From: Rhodothermales bacterium
GTDB lineage: Bacteria; Bacteroidota; Rhodothermia; Rhodothermales; Bin80
Reading direction: 5' to 3'
DNA: 47,822 bases
Assembly: GCA_028278205.1 (NCBI GenBank)
Contig: JANQES010000003.1
Coordinates: forward strand, 1 to 47,822
How positions within the stretch are numbered: position 1 is the stretch's first letter; each line of letters starts with the position of its first letter. This document shows, in pieces, positions 1 to 8,567 of the stretch. Under the pieces are notes generated by a model. That model was not told where the DNA came from. It did no database searches and saw only the letters and a list, made by a program, of their open reading frames with translations. The translations under genes and the position numbers were made by a program.

Positions 1-34
1 AAGCCGTTGAAAACAAGCTGAAAACGGCGAAAAC

Positions 35-69
35 CATACCTGCCAGGTTTTCAAAACCTGGCAGGTATG
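35..69. repeat. Perfect 17-bp palindrome with 1-nt centre
   Basis: The two arms (CATACCTGCCAGGTTTT and its exact reverse complement) are separated by a single C. There is no gene on the left in this window, so its role is open. It could be a bidirectional terminator or a dispersed repeat. Words of the CCTGCCAGGTTTT type are, from memory, common interspersed repeats in some environmental bacterial genomes. Confidence 0.85.
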
Positions 70-118
70 CCCCAAATTCCCCAACCCTTAATTCGCATTC
101 ACACCTACCTGGGGTGGA

Positions 119-158
119 AGTAAACAATCCAAAATCCAAAATCCAAAACCTAAAATCG
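119..158. repeat. Single arm of the AATCCAAAATCC word family (family E)
   Basis: Reiterated AATCCAAA words sit just 3' of the minus-strand glycosyltransferase that ends at 150, and the last words overlap its stop region. The same words form both arms of the elements at 28160-28314 and 29242-29387. Here no opposite arm is visible inside the window. Confidence 0.7.
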
Positions 159-1292
159 GTCAAGGGTTTCTTCGTAGACGGCGCGGGTGCGTTGGGCGAT
201 GACGGGCCAGGCGTAGTGTTTCCGGGTGAAGGCCCGGCAGGCTTCGGCATCGGGCAGCGGAAGGTCGCCACGCAGGGCGCGGGTGATGCCCTCGGCGAGG
301 GCGGCGGCGTCGGAACCGGGGAGCACGAGGTCGGGCGAGAGGCCGCGTACGGCTTCCGGCAGCCCGCCCACAGGCGTCACCAGCACCGGCGTGCCGGCAG
401 CTAACGACTCGATGGTGACGAGCCCGAAGCCTTCGAGCGCCACCGTCGGCACGACGGTCAGGTCGGCGGCGCGGTAGGCCGGGGGCAGGTCGGCGTCGGG
501 GACGAAGCCCAGCAGGCGCGCGTGGTCGCGCAGGCCGAGGGCGTCGATGCGGGCGTCGAGGTCGGCAGCCAGCGGGCCTTTGCCGGCGATCAGCAGCAGC
601 GCCTCCGGCATGGCCTCGCGGACGGTCGCCATGGCCTCGACGAGGTTTTCGAGCCCCATCCGGCGTTGCAGGCGGCGCACGGCCAGCACGATGGGCCGGT
701 CTTGGGGCCAGCCCAGGCGTTGCCGCGCCTCCGCGCGCGTCAGCGGCAGGGCAAAGTCATCGACCTCCACCCCGCCGGGCACGATGCGGACGCGCTCGGG
801 CGCGATGCCGTAGCTGCGATGCAAGACGTCCCGAAAGGCTTCCGAAAGGACGATGAAAAGCCGGGCATGCCGGTAGACGGCCTGCTCGATGAACCACTTG
901 GCCCGTCGCTTGAAAACGTTGTTGCCCTCGACGCCGCCTTCGCGCGCCCACGGGCCGTGGAAGTGTACCACGAGCGGCCGGTCGCGCAGGCGGCGCCCCA
1001 GCGGCGCGGCATAGAGCGCGAAGTGGGCCGCCAGCAGATCGGGCTTTTGCTCGGCCATCAACGCCATCGCCCGGCGGCGGACCTGCTGCCACCGTGCTGG
1101 CAGCGACGCCGCGCCGGGCGCAAACGCCTCGACCTGCCCGCCGGTCTGTGCAGTCAGATCCGCCGAGCCCGCCACCAGCCCCTGCGCGCTGACGCCGGCC
1201 TCCGGCAACGACCGTATCAGGTGATAATACACCCGGTTGAGGCCGCCTGCCTGTTCCGGAAACCAGCCCATGCCGAGTTGTAAAGTGCGCAT
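150..1292 (-). CDS. Glycosyltransferase family 4 (GT-B fold)
   Basis: This 380-residue protein has the length and layout of a retaining GT4 (Glyco_trans_1) enzyme. The N-terminal half opens with a hydrophobic strand and a GGLNRV glycine turn (about residues 16-21) typical of the acceptor-binding domain. The C-terminal domain carries the E-x7-E signature EGFGLVTIE at about 287-295, followed by AAGTPV and a GGLPE loop, which binds the nucleotide-sugar diphosphate. No signal peptide or membrane segment is seen, so it should act at the cytoplasmic face on a lipid-linked acceptor. It is the last visible gene of the polysaccharide locus. Donor and acceptor cannot be read from sequence. Confidence 0.9.
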   Translation of the reverse strand: MRTLQLGMGWFPEQAGGLNRVYYHLIRSLPEAGVSAQGLVAGSADLTAQTGGQVEAFAPGAASLPARWQQVRRRAMALMAEQKPDLLAAHFALYAAPLGRRLRDRPLVVHFHGPWAREGGVEGNNVFKRRAKWFIEQAVYRHARLFIVLSEAFRDVLHRSYGIAPERVRIVPGGVEVDDFALPLTRAEARQRLGWPQDRPIVLAVRRLQRRMGLENLVEAMATVREAMPEALLLIAGKGPLAADLDARIDALGLRDHARLLGFVPDADLPPAYRAADLTVVPTVALEGFGLVTIESLAAGTPVLVTPVGGLPEAVRGLSPDLVLPGSDAAALAEGITRALRGDLPLPDAEACRAFTRKHYAWPVIAQRTRAVYEETLDRF

Positions 1293-1349
1293 TGCGGACG
1301 GTGACTCTTGGAGCGATTATACCTTGTCAGGCGCGTGTCTGCCTTTCGC

Positions 1350-1527
1350 TGAGAGAGGGTGAGAGGGAGAAAGGGAGAGTGGGAGAGAGGGAGCTTCTAA
1401 TTGGGAATAGTGAATGGCCAATAGCGAATTGTGAATGATGGGCCTCATTAGCCATTCTCAATTCACTATTTGCTATTCACTATTAAAAATCCCCCTTTCC
1501 CCCTCTCCCCCTTTCTCCCTTTCTATT
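1350..1527. repeat. Nested mosaic palindrome: purine/pyrimidine shell (family B) around a TAGTGAATGG-word hairpin
   Basis: An outer G/A-only arm (1350-1392) pairs with an outer C/T-only arm (1490-1527). Between them is a second inverted repeat made of words such as AATAGTGAATGG on the left and CCATTCTCAATTCACT on the right, meeting near 1440. The right shell continues into the C-terminal codons of the membrane protein that ends at 1523. Confidence 0.85.
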
Positions 1528-2962
1528 CTTCCTCCCACACCTCCTCCTCGTACTCATCCTCCTCTTCCTCGGCGCGGTGGTAGCGATAGCTCGCCACGGC
1601 CAGCCCGGCGAAGCACCAGAACGTGGCGCCTCGCACCCCTACCATCTGGTTGTTGAAGGCGAGCAACGCCAGAATCGCAAACGCGATAGCCACGCAGATG
1701 CTGGCGAAGGGATCGTCGATTTGGATCCGGCTGCGCCAGAGCAGGCGTAAGAGCATCAGCAGGCCCACCGCAAACACCAGCAGGCCGGGCCATCCTAACC
1801 GATACGCGATCATCAAAAGGCCGCTGTCCCAGTTCACGTCGGCGATGCCGATGCCTTCGCCGAGGGGGCTCGTTAAGGCGCGCAAGGAGTTGTTCCGGTA
1901 GATCTGGATCCGGACCTCCATGCTGCGGTCGTCTTCGAGGTTTTGGAAAGAGCCGAAGCGGTTGCTAAGCCGGTTCGCGATTTCGGGCGTGGACGCCAGT
2001 GGGGCCAGGATCAGCGCGCCGAGCAGGAGGGCGCCGAAGAGCCGCCTGCGCATCCGCCCCTTGATCCACAGGGCCATCATCATGATAGCCATGACCCAGC
2101 CGCCCCAGGCCGAACGGACGACCGTCAGCAAGAAACCGGCGTAGCCGGGCACTGCCGCCAACAGGTGCTTCCGGACCGAGAGGCTGAAGAGCACCAGCAC
2201 GCCGGCCATCATCACCGTGGCGAACGTCCCGAAGTCGCTCATCGTGCTGTAGATGCGCACCATCAACGGACGAGGCCTGCCGGTCGAGGACAAATCCCAT
2301 TCAGCATTGATCATCCAGAACCGATCCCATTCGGGCAGGGCGTAGAATTGAAGGACGGCGTAGAGGCCCATCACGACGACGCCCCAGAGAAACGTCCGCT
2401 GGAGGCCCTGCCGCATGGCCGGGTAATCGCGCCAGTGCAGGGCGATGTGGAGGCCGAAGAACACCGGCACCATCCACTTCAACAAGCCCGACGTAGCCGT
2501 GACCAGCCCGTTGTTGACGATGCCGATGGCGTAGCTGTAGGCGATGCCGGCCAGCACGAGGACGAAAGGAAAATAGTCTCGGTCTAACAAACGCGCCCGA
2601 TAACGCAGCACCGTCAACACCGTCAACCCACCGACCAGATACGGCGTCAGCGGGATAAAATCGGTCTTCATCGCGCCGAGTTGGTAGTCGATGAAGCGGC
2701 TGACGAACTGCGACAGAAACCACAGCCACCACGTAAAGCCGAGGTACAGAATCGGCGTGGTGCGGTAGAGCACGACGCCGACGAAGAGCGCCAGAACAAG
2801 GTAGAGATACTGGAATAGATGCATCATGCCCGTCCACCACGGCAGCACCAGCACCCCGGCGCTCAGCAGGATGCTCCCGAGCACGATCAGCCCGGCGCTC
2901 GGCGCAGACGCCGGCGCAAGGCTGTCGTGGGATTCGTCGATGACGCGGGCGGGGGAGAGCAT
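1523..2962 (-). CDS. O-antigen ligase/Wzy polymerase-like membrane protein
   Basis: The 479-residue product is strongly hydrophobic, with roughly ten to twelve predicted membrane segments and one longer extracytoplasmic loop in the middle (about residues 205-240), the usual layout of the O-antigen ligase/Wzy superfamily. In a locus that also has a phosphoglycosyl transferase, a flippase and a Wzc-like protein, the natural role is polymerising lipid-linked repeat units at the periplasmic face. Family members have very low sequence identity, so ligase and polymerase cannot be told apart here. The last 17 residues are almost all Glu/Asp and are encoded by the pyrimidine-rich arm of the adjacent intergenic repeat, which also gives the stop codon. 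This suggests the tail was acquired from the repeat. Confidence 0.75.
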   Translation of the reverse strand: MLSPARVIDESHDSLAPASAPSAGLIVLGSILLSAGVLVLPWWTGMMHLFQYLYLVLALFVGVVLYRTTPILYLGFTWWLWFLSQFVSRFIDYQLGAMKTDFIPLTPYLVGGLTVLTVLRYRARLLDRDYFPFVLVLAGIAYSYAIGIVNNGLVTATSGLLKWMVPVFFGLHIALHWRDYPAMRQGLQRTFLWGVVVMGLYAVLQFYALPEWDRFWMINAEWDLSSTGRPRPLMVRIYSTMSDFGTFATVMMAGVLVLFSLSVRKHLLAAVPGYAGFLLTVVRSAWGGWVMAIMMMALWIKGRMRRRLFGALLLGALILAPLASTPEIANRLSNRFGSFQNLEDDRSMEVRIQIYRNNSLRALTSPLGEGIGIADVNWDSGLLMIAYRLGWPGLLVFAVGLLMLLRLLWRSRIQIDDPFASICVAIAFAILALLAFNNQMVGVRGATFWCFAGLAVASYRYHRAEEEEDEYEEEVWEEE

Positions 2963-2966
2963 GTCT

Positions 2967-3060
2967 GAGGATAAGTGTGATAGTGTTTTGGTGTTATAGT
3001 GTTACGGTGTTTTAGGGGGGATGAACTCGAACACTAAAACACCAAAACACTAAAACACCA
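2967..3060. repeat. Mosaic palindrome of GTGTTTTAGTGTT words (family A)
   Basis: The left arm has GTGTTTTGGTGTTATAG-like words and the right arm the complementary CTAAAACACC-like words, with a centre near 3020. It fills the whole gap between two minus-strand genes. The same word family recurs at 27104, 35293, 46367 and 47672. Confidence 0.9.
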
Positions 3061-3062
3061 AA

Positions 3063-4208
3063 TTACGACGCAGCGGCTTCCGCTTTACCGTGATGCACGT
3101 GTTCGAAAAGATCCACGTATCGTTTTGCCATATCGACGAAACTGTGGGCTTCGCCGACGGCACGGGCGACCTGGCTCATCTGGCGTCTACGCTCCGGGTC
3201 TTGCGCCAGATCCTGAAGCGTGCGCGCCAGCGCCGCCACGTCGTTCGGATCGTCGAAGACGACGCCGCAGGTCGGCGTGATCAAATCGGACGATCCCACC
3301 CGGCGCGAGGTGATCACCGGCAGGCCGGAGGCCAGGGCTTCGAGGATCACCAGGGGGCACGGATCGTAGCGCGAGGGAAAGACAAACAGGTCGGCGGCCC
3401 GCATCAGGTCGGCGATGTCGCGGCGGTAGCCGAGGAAGGTGACGCGGTCGGTCAGGCCCAGTTGCTTCGCGAGGGCGGGAAAGGGGCTGCCTTCGGTATC
3501 GCCGGCCACGGCCAGATGCAGAGCGGGCGCATCGACGAGGGCGTGGAGGAGCGTATCGAGGTTCTTGCGGGGCGAGCGGATGTCGCCGGCAAACAGCGCC
3601 AGCGGCACGTCGGGCGGTAGGCCGTAGTTGTTTCGATCCACCGGCCCCGGCGCAAACTCGTCGATGTCTACGCCGTTGACGATCACCTGGATCGACGAGG
3701 CGTCGATGCCGGCTTCGCACAGATCATTGCGCACCTGATTAGAAACGGCCACGACCACCTGCGCCTGCCCGAACGTGTCGCGTTCGAGCCGGGCGTTGAC
3801 GGCGCTGTAGAGCCACTGATACCACGCGTACGGCCCGCGCCGCATCCGCGCAATGTGAAACGGCGAGCGCAGCCACGCATGATGCACAAAATGCGCCGCA
3901 TTGACCTCCGACGGCCCGTACGAAACATAGCCGTTAAGCTGAAGCACATCAACCTGCGACCGGTGCCTTCGCAGCCAGCGCGCCGTGCGCCGGGCGAAGA
4001 CCCAGTTGCGCACCAACTGCGTGGGCCATTGCCCCAGCGGGATCTGCACCCACTGCGCCTGCGGATGCGCCTCCAACTCAGGCGCCACGCGCGTGGCCAG
4101 CAGCGTCAGGGTATGCCCGCGCCGCAGCACCTCCTGGCCGACTTCATAATTCACCCGGCCCTGCCCGTTGCCTTGAATAACCTCCTGTGTGACGAGGGCG
4201 ATGTTCAT
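3063..4208 (-). CDS. Glycosyltransferase family 4
   Basis: This 381-residue GT4-type protein begins MNIALVTQE and has a glycine-rich NGQGRVN turn near residue 14, where these enzymes contact the acceptor. In the C-terminal nucleotide-sugar domain the usual E-x7-E motif appears as D282...E290 (DPCPLVILEA), so the first acidic residue is Asp rather than Glu. ASGLPV follows, as in the family. It is soluble with no signal peptide, so it is expected to add a sugar to the lipid-linked repeat unit in the cytoplasm. Neighbours are a sulfotransferase upstream and the Wzy-like protein downstream. Specificity is unknown. Confidence 0.9.
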   Translation of the reverse strand: MNIALVTQEVIQGNGQGRVNYEVGQEVLRRGHTLTLLATRVAPELEAHPQAQWVQIPLGQWPTQLVRNWVFARRTARWLRRHRSQVDVLQLNGYVSYGPSEVNAAHFVHHAWLRSPFHIARMRRGPYAWYQWLYSAVNARLERDTFGQAQVVVAVSNQVRNDLCEAGIDASSIQVIVNGVDIDEFAPGPVDRNNYGLPPDVPLALFAGDIRSPRKNLDTLLHALVDAPALHLAVAGDTEGSPFPALAKQLGLTDRVTFLGYRRDIADLMRAADLFVFPSRYDPCPLVILEALASGLPVITSRRVGSSDLITPTCGVVFDDPNDVAALARTLQDLAQDPERRRQMSQVARAVGEAHSFVDMAKRYVDLFEHVHHGKAEAAAS

Positions 4209-4221
4209 CTTATTGATCCCT

Positions 4222-4395
4222 GAGAGCCATTAGCTCTCCTTATACGCTTTCTAATCGAGTTGTGGAACGCAGGCTATTTCTCTTTGACTATTAAATCGGG
4301 TACTCGTGTTGACATCGGAATTCCCCCTTCGAAGGGGGACTTTTTGGGGTTTACCATTACCCGATTTAAATGTCAATGAGCATTAGTCTACGCAT
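4222..4395. repeat. Onion-type palindrome (family G) with a perfect CCCCCTTCGAAGGGGG core
   Basis: A small hairpin GAGAGC-CATTA-GCTCTC (4222-4238) precedes a nested structure. Its outer arms are TTGACTATTAAATCGGGTA (4284-4302) and TACCCGATTTAAATGTCAA (4358-4376), around the perfect 16-bp palindrome at 4323-4338. The same layers in the same order recur at 10086-10355 and partly at 21658-21750. Confidence 0.85.
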
Positions 4396-4421
4396 CCGCG
4401 ATGTTTCACGCGAAGTTGGCG

Positions 4422-5378
4422 TCAACGATAGCCGTAGCGCGCCATCGAAAATCCGGTGATGGCTTCGGCCAGTTTTCGGCTGGAATACGGAAGCTGCGTC
4501 TTCCATCGTTCGTCCAGCCGGATGCCGGTGTTCTGATAGCGCATCGGATTGCCAGCAATGGTGTGTTGCGCGCCTGCGCGGAAGTTTTCGACGGCCTCCG
4601 GTTCGTAGGGGCAGCCGATGGTGTCGCAGACGGCGGCGAACGTGGCGTGGGGGTCTGAGGCCAGCGTCTCGTAGTTGAGCAGCAGATAATCTGCCGGATC
4701 CAGATGGTGCTGCGCGATCTTCGAGACGAGGTGGTTTTGAATGACCCACGCCGTCGATTGCCGGGCCGTATAGTACAACCGCCGCGCGCCCGCCGCAAGC
4801 CCGTGTTCGCGGAGATACGGCTTCGTCACCGAATAAACAAACCCGCGCGGGTTCTTCACCAGATGGATGACTTTGATGGAGAACAGGCCCGACCGAATCA
4901 GCCAGAGCAGCCGGTACGGATCTTTCGACGCATCGACGATCCAGCGCGGCTGCCGGTTGAGCATGGCTTCGGTCACGTCCAGAAAAGCCTGGAAGACGGC
5001 CTGATTATTCCGGCCATAGGTTGCGATGTCGGCGCGTTCGTTGAGCGTTTCGGTGGCGCGCGGGTTGAAGGCTTTCAGGCGGTTCCGGCGCAGCGTGCGC
5101 CCGGCGTTGTGTTTTTCGCGGAAGAAATGCAACGCCGGACCTTCTTGCTTGAGCGGATCGACGCGGCGGCGCATCTCGATCCAGAAAGGGCAGTCGTGAA
5201 CATGATTGCCGCACGCGCACGGCTGCACGCCGCCCTGCCCGATCTCGTGCGGCCAGATATGCACCTCGCCCATCGTGGCGATCTCAGAATGCGCCCCCAG
5301 CATCGATTCCAGCAACGTCGAGCCGCTGCGCCCGATGCTGGCGATGTAGATCAACTTGATCTTCGGACGGTCGTTCAT
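4422..5378 (-). CDS. Sulfotransferase family protein
   Basis: The 318-residue protein has the PAPS 5'-phosphosulfate loop SIGRSGSTLLESML at about residues 14-27 and a 3'-phosphate-binding strand-helix HLVKNPRGFVYS at about 171-182, where classical members read RDPR. A cysteine-rich stretch, CACGNHVHDCPFW (about 53-65), is typical of one bacterial Sulfotransfer_3 subgroup. It probably transfers sulfate from PAPS to a hydroxyl or amino group of a sugar. There is no signal peptide, so action is likely cytoplasmic, before export. It lies between two GT4 genes of the polysaccharide locus, with no PAPS-synthesis gene nearby. Confidence 0.88.
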   Translation of the reverse strand: MNDRPKIKLIYIASIGRSGSTLLESMLGAHSEIATMGEVHIWPHEIGQGGVQPCACGNHVHDCPFWIEMRRRVDPLKQEGPALHFFREKHNAGRTLRRNRLKAFNPRATETLNERADIATYGRNNQAVFQAFLDVTEAMLNRQPRWIVDASKDPYRLLWLIRSGLFSIKVIHLVKNPRGFVYSVTKPYLREHGLAAGARRLYYTARQSTAWVIQNHLVSKIAQHHLDPADYLLLNYETLASDPHATFAAVCDTIGCPYEPEAVENFRAGAQHTIAGNPMRYQNTGIRLDERWKTQLPYSSRKLAEAITGFSMARYGYR

Positions 5379-5411
5379 CGCGAGGCGGATTTGCTGGTCT
5401 GAGCGTTGCAG

Positions 5412-5536
5412 AACACACCCCGCCCCTCCTTCGTCGGGGCACCCCTCTCAAGAGGGGATTTTTCTACGTTTTCGGCGTGCAAATCCCCAAAGTCTCCTCT
5501 AGAGAGGGGTGCCGAGCGCAGCGAGGTGGGGTGTGT
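5412..5536. repeat. Mosaic palindrome with ACACACCCCGCCCCTC outer arm (family G, variant)
   Basis: The left arm ACACCCCGCCCCTC... and right arm ...GAGGTGGGGTGTGT flank inner inverted words ACCCCTCTCAAGAGGGG and CTCTAGAGAGGGGT. It fills most of the gap between two minus-strand genes. The word GCCCCTCCTTCGTCGGGGC is also used, in inverse order, at 10166 and 36420. Confidence 0.85.
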
Positions 5537-5589
5537 CAGCCGGCCTCCGAGCAAGCAACAGGTTGAGAATTTGACAGCGAAGCAATCCA

Positions 5590-6753
5590 TCATACAGAAT
5601 CTGAATGATATGCCTGAGGCGTGGGAACGCCCTCGGAGGCTAACGTTTCGAGGAGCCCGGACGCAATATGATTCCAGGCGAAATGCGTTTCGTAGAACGC
5701 CTGCCCGGTTTCGGCGAGGCGGCGGCGGTGTTCGGGATTGCGGGCCAGCGCCAACACGAGGTCTACGAACGCCTGCGCGTCGTCGTCGGGCGCCAGGAGG
5801 AAGGCGTCGTCGTGGGCGTCCCGCAGCAGCGCGTCGGTGTGGATGCCGCCGGTGCTGATCGTGGCGATGCCGTGCTGCAAGGCCGTCATGAACGACCCGC
5901 GCCGCGTAGAGACGCCGCGTTTGAACGGCGCCAGGTACAGATCCATCGCCGCAAAATGACGCGAGACAGCGTCGGGCGGCAGCAACCCGGCATCGAGCAC
6001 CGAGACCGCGTCTAGCTCGCCTCGGACGCGCGCGCCGGACGGGCCGATGTAGACCAGCCGCGCGTCGATTCCCTCATCCAAAAGCCGCTGCATCGCCGCC
6101 CTCACAAACGACAACAACCGCGCCGGACGCGCCCTGCCGAAGAGACCCACGACGTGCGTCTCGTCAGCCGCCACGCCGACCTCTTGCCGCGCCGCCGCGC
6201 GTGTCACCGGCACTTTCGGGATATTGGATCCGACGGGCAGGTGCGCCATCGGGATCTTCGGAAACCAGGGACGCAGCAGGCGGATCCAGGCTTCGGCGGG
6301 GCACAGGATGAGATCGCAACAGCGGCCCAGGCGCCACAGTTGCCAGCGTTGCCACGTCGTCATCACGGCAGCGCGCAAGCTGGACGCCCGCATAAACGGC
6401 TCGTGGACCATCAACGCGATCTTCAGCCGCTCGTGCCGTCGCCCGAGCGCGCCGATGACGCGATGAAGGTGCGGGTTGAAGCCCCGGCGTCCGTAGCTGA
6501 AGGGGTTGTACTGCACCACGAGCCAGTCCGGCGTCTCGGCAGCGACGGCGTCGAGCAGGCCGCGCAGGCCGCGCGTCGGCGCGGTGGAAAAAGCCTGCTG
6601 CACGGTCACGCCTTGCAGGGATGTGTGCGAATCCTGAGCCGTCAGAATCGTCACCCGGCAGCGCCCGGCCAGCGCTTCGGCGAGCCGGGCCGTATAATCG
6701 CCGATGCCATCGGGTGATGGCGGCAGTTTGGGAAAGACAAGGTGTAGGTTCAT
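5590..6753 (-). CDS. Glycosyltransferase family 4-like protein
   Basis: The start at 6753 (MNLHLVFPKLPPSPDGIGD) is preferred over an upstream in-frame start at 6831. It begins at the first beta strand of the fold and leaves a 26-bp gap to the upstream gene instead of a 52-bp overlap. The product is 387 residues. A DGIGDYTARL turn marks the acceptor domain. The C-terminal half has a GT4-like FKRGVSTRRGSFMTALQHG region where the catalytic acidic pair is poorly conserved, so it is a divergent member. It probably adds one sugar to the repeat unit. It lies between sulfotransferase genes, likely in one transcript with the gene upstream. Confidence 0.82.
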   Translation of the reverse strand: MNLHLVFPKLPPSPDGIGDYTARLAEALAGRCRVTILTAQDSHTSLQGVTVQQAFSTAPTRGLRGLLDAVAAETPDWLVVQYNPFSYGRRGFNPHLHRVIGALGRRHERLKIALMVHEPFMRASSLRAAVMTTWQRWQLWRLGRCCDLILCPAEAWIRLLRPWFPKIPMAHLPVGSNIPKVPVTRAAARQEVGVAADETHVVGLFGRARPARLLSFVRAAMQRLLDEGIDARLVYIGPSGARVRGELDAVSVLDAGLLPPDAVSRHFAAMDLYLAPFKRGVSTRRGSFMTALQHGIATISTGGIHTDALLRDAHDDAFLLAPDDDAQAFVDLVLALARNPEHRRRLAETGQAFYETHFAWNHIASGLLETLASEGVPTPQAYHSDSV

Positions 6754-6779
6754 CGCGTCCCGGCCCGGCGTCAGATCAG

Positions 6780-7511
6780 CTAGACGGCGTAGCCCATCCG
6801 TGTCAGGTATGGATCGAAATGTCGGGTGCATGCCTCGATCTCCTCAGGACTCATCCTGCTTCTGAACCGTCCCACGATTCCTTTATTGAAGTGCAGCCGA
6901 TTTTGCGTCACCGCGTCGTGCTTCTCTTGTCGATAGCGGGCCGCGACGCTTTCGAGATCCTCGTCCGAGACATCGAGCGCCAGGAACGCAGCCAGCCGTT
7001 TCAACGCGCCGAGCGTGTCGGCGACGAGGTCTTCGTAGCGGACCATCAGCGCGCGGTCCATCTTCGTCCAGGCGTCCCAGTCGCCGAGTAACTGGTCTAC
7101 ATAGTGGATGGCGTCGTCTACGTTGTGCAGCTTTGCCAGGACGTTAGGCTTGCCGGCCTCGCGCAGCGCCGCACCGTGGTCGAGCGCCGAGAGCACCACG
7201 TCGCGCGGGTCGCGATAGATATACGTGGCTTTGACGACGCCGAGGGCCATCAGCAGACGCAGGCTCGGCGTCGGCCCGGCGTGCGTCTTGACCACGAAGG
7301 TCTCGTTCCGTCGATGCACCCTCACCAGCCGCGCCAGGTTGAGCACGTTCGGATTAACCCGGCAATTATCCTGCAGCAAGACCGACTCCAGCCCGTAGGC
7401 CCGGCGCACAGCCCGCGCGTCCTGATGCCCGGCCCGCACCAGCAGGTCGTTGGTCATGTTGAAATACCAACCGCTGCCGGATTTCTTCAGGCTGGCGGAG
7501 ACGACGATCAT
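6780..7511 (-). CDS. Sulfotransferase (Sulfotransfer_1-like)
   Basis: The 243-residue protein has the classical sulfotransferase pattern. The phosphosulfate loop LKKSGSGWYFN lies at about residues 8-18, a VKTHAG segment at about 75-80 resembles the KTH motif of cytosolic and bacterial sulfotransferases, the 3'-phosphate site is YRDPRDVVLSA at about 99-109, and MVRYEDL follows. It should transfer sulfate from PAPS to a polysaccharide precursor. It is 26 bp upstream of the GT4 gene that starts at 6753, so the two are probably co-transcribed and may act on the same residue. Confidence 0.9.
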   Translation of the reverse strand: MIVVSASLKKSGSGWYFNMTNDLLVRAGHQDARAVRRAYGLESVLLQDNCRVNPNVLNLARLVRVHRRNETFVVKTHAGPTPSLRLLMALGVVKATYIYRDPRDVVLSALDHGAALREAGKPNVLAKLHNVDDAIHYVDQLLGDWDAWTKMDRALMVRYEDLVADTLGALKRLAAFLALDVSDEDLESVAARYRQEKHDAVTQNRLHFNKGIVGRFRSRMSPEEIEACTRHFDPYLTRMGYAV

Positions 7512-7587
7512 TCTTGTTGCTTGATTGGTGGCTTAAACGACCGAGTCGGTAATCCTCAAGGTCTCACTTCGCACACGCGTTGGCGTC

Positions 7588-7662
7588 GGTCATGAGTCAT
7601 TGGTCACGGGTCATGGGTGAAGAATTAAGAACTCATGACCCCATGACTCATGACCCATGACC
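7588..7662. repeat. Hairpin of GGTCATGAGTCAT words (family C)
   Basis: The left arm GGTCATGAGTCATTGG... and right arm ...CCATGACTCATGACCC meet at about 7622. The words permute GACTCATG and GACCCATG. It ends exactly at the stop codon of the next minus-strand gene. The same family occurs at 40398-40456. Confidence 0.9.
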
Positions 7663-8567
7663 TAGAGATATCCAAACAACCGAAGTTCATCCCCGGCGAT
7701 GCGTTCTGCGGCGCGGAGGTCTTCGGCGCTGCGGTTTTTGTGGAGGCCGATGGAGCGCGTGTGCGCGTCCTTCAACCGGCTTCGAAACCACTTGTTCATC
7801 GGCACACCGAGGTGGTCGGCAACGGCCTGGCCGTGCGTGAGCGGGTCGCGCATCAGGTCTTCGTAGCGCAGCGCGAGCACCGTGCCCGCCGCCGCCACGT
7901 CGGGCTGCGCGAAGAAGTCGTGGCAGCGGCGCACCATCGTCTTCCACATCCAGATGGCGCGCGCGTAGGGCGTGGCTGCCAGAAAATCAGCTTCGTCGCC
8001 GTCATCGACCCACCAGGGCACGTAGCGATGATCGACCTTGCGGCCCAGGCGCATCTCGGCGTGGTGCAGCGTCGTCAGCTTTTCGTCGGAGAGCACGTCG
8101 TAGGAGCGCGCGAGCGAGTCGGCGCAGTCGCGTCCGTCTCGGTAGAGGTGGATGAACCGCGCGCCGGGCAAGGCCGCATAGGCAAAAGCGGGCGCGAAGC
8201 TCAGAAACGGCTCTTTGTAAATCAATCGATCGACCGAGCGCCGGCCTTGCAGCGCCTTCCACAGCCCGCCCGGCCCCGACGGCGCGGCGAACCATTTCTG
8301 CATCGCCGCCGCCCGCGCGTTGAAAAAACCCGAATGCAAATACCGCAGCAACGACTGCCTGAACTCGACCGTGAGCGCCTCGCGAATATCCGGCGGCAGC
8401 GGCTGGTTGACCACCTGTGGGATGGCCGACGGAAAGATGATGCCGTTGACGCATTCGGTATCGGGCAGCGCGTTGAGCGCGCGCATCAAAAACGTCGTGC
8501 CGGAGCGCGGGCACCCCAGCACGACGCCGAATTCGACGCGCGCCGGTACGTTGTCAAAACTCATCAC
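7662..8567 (-). CDS. Sulfotransferase (Sulfotransfer_3-like)
   Basis: This protein of about 300 residues has a phosphosulfate loop GCPRSGTTFLMRAL at about residues 19-32, a 3'-phosphate motif LYRDGRDCADSLARSY at about 141-156 and ALRYEDLMRDP near 230. All are typical of bacterial PAPS-dependent sulfotransferases. The start is either GTG 8567 or ATG 8564. Both overlap the stop codon of the upstream gene (8564-8566), which indicates translational coupling with that second sulfotransferase. No signal peptide or membrane segment is seen. The substrate is presumably the repeat-unit oligosaccharide, by context only. Confidence 0.9.
   Translation of the reverse strand: MMSFDNVPARVEFGVVLGCPRSGTTFLMRALNALPDTECVNGIIFPSAIPQVVNQPLPPDIREALTVEFRQSLLRYLHSGFFNARAAAMQKWFAAPSGPGGLWKALQGRRSVDRLIYKEPFLSFAPAFAYAALPGARFIHLYRDGRDCADSLARSYDVLSDEKLTTLHHAEMRLGRKVDHRYVPWWVDDGDEADFLAATPYARAIWMWKTMVRRCHDFFAQPDVAAAGTVLALRYEDLMRDPLTHGQAVADHLGVPMNKWFRSRLKDAHTRSIGLHKNRSAEDLRAAERIAGDELRLFGYL

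Noticed and set aside
5406..5593. Short proline/arginine-rich frames in intergenic repeats (also at 36352, 18835 and 16693)
   Set aside because: They are translations of palindromic repeat words and occur on both strands, so they are not genes.
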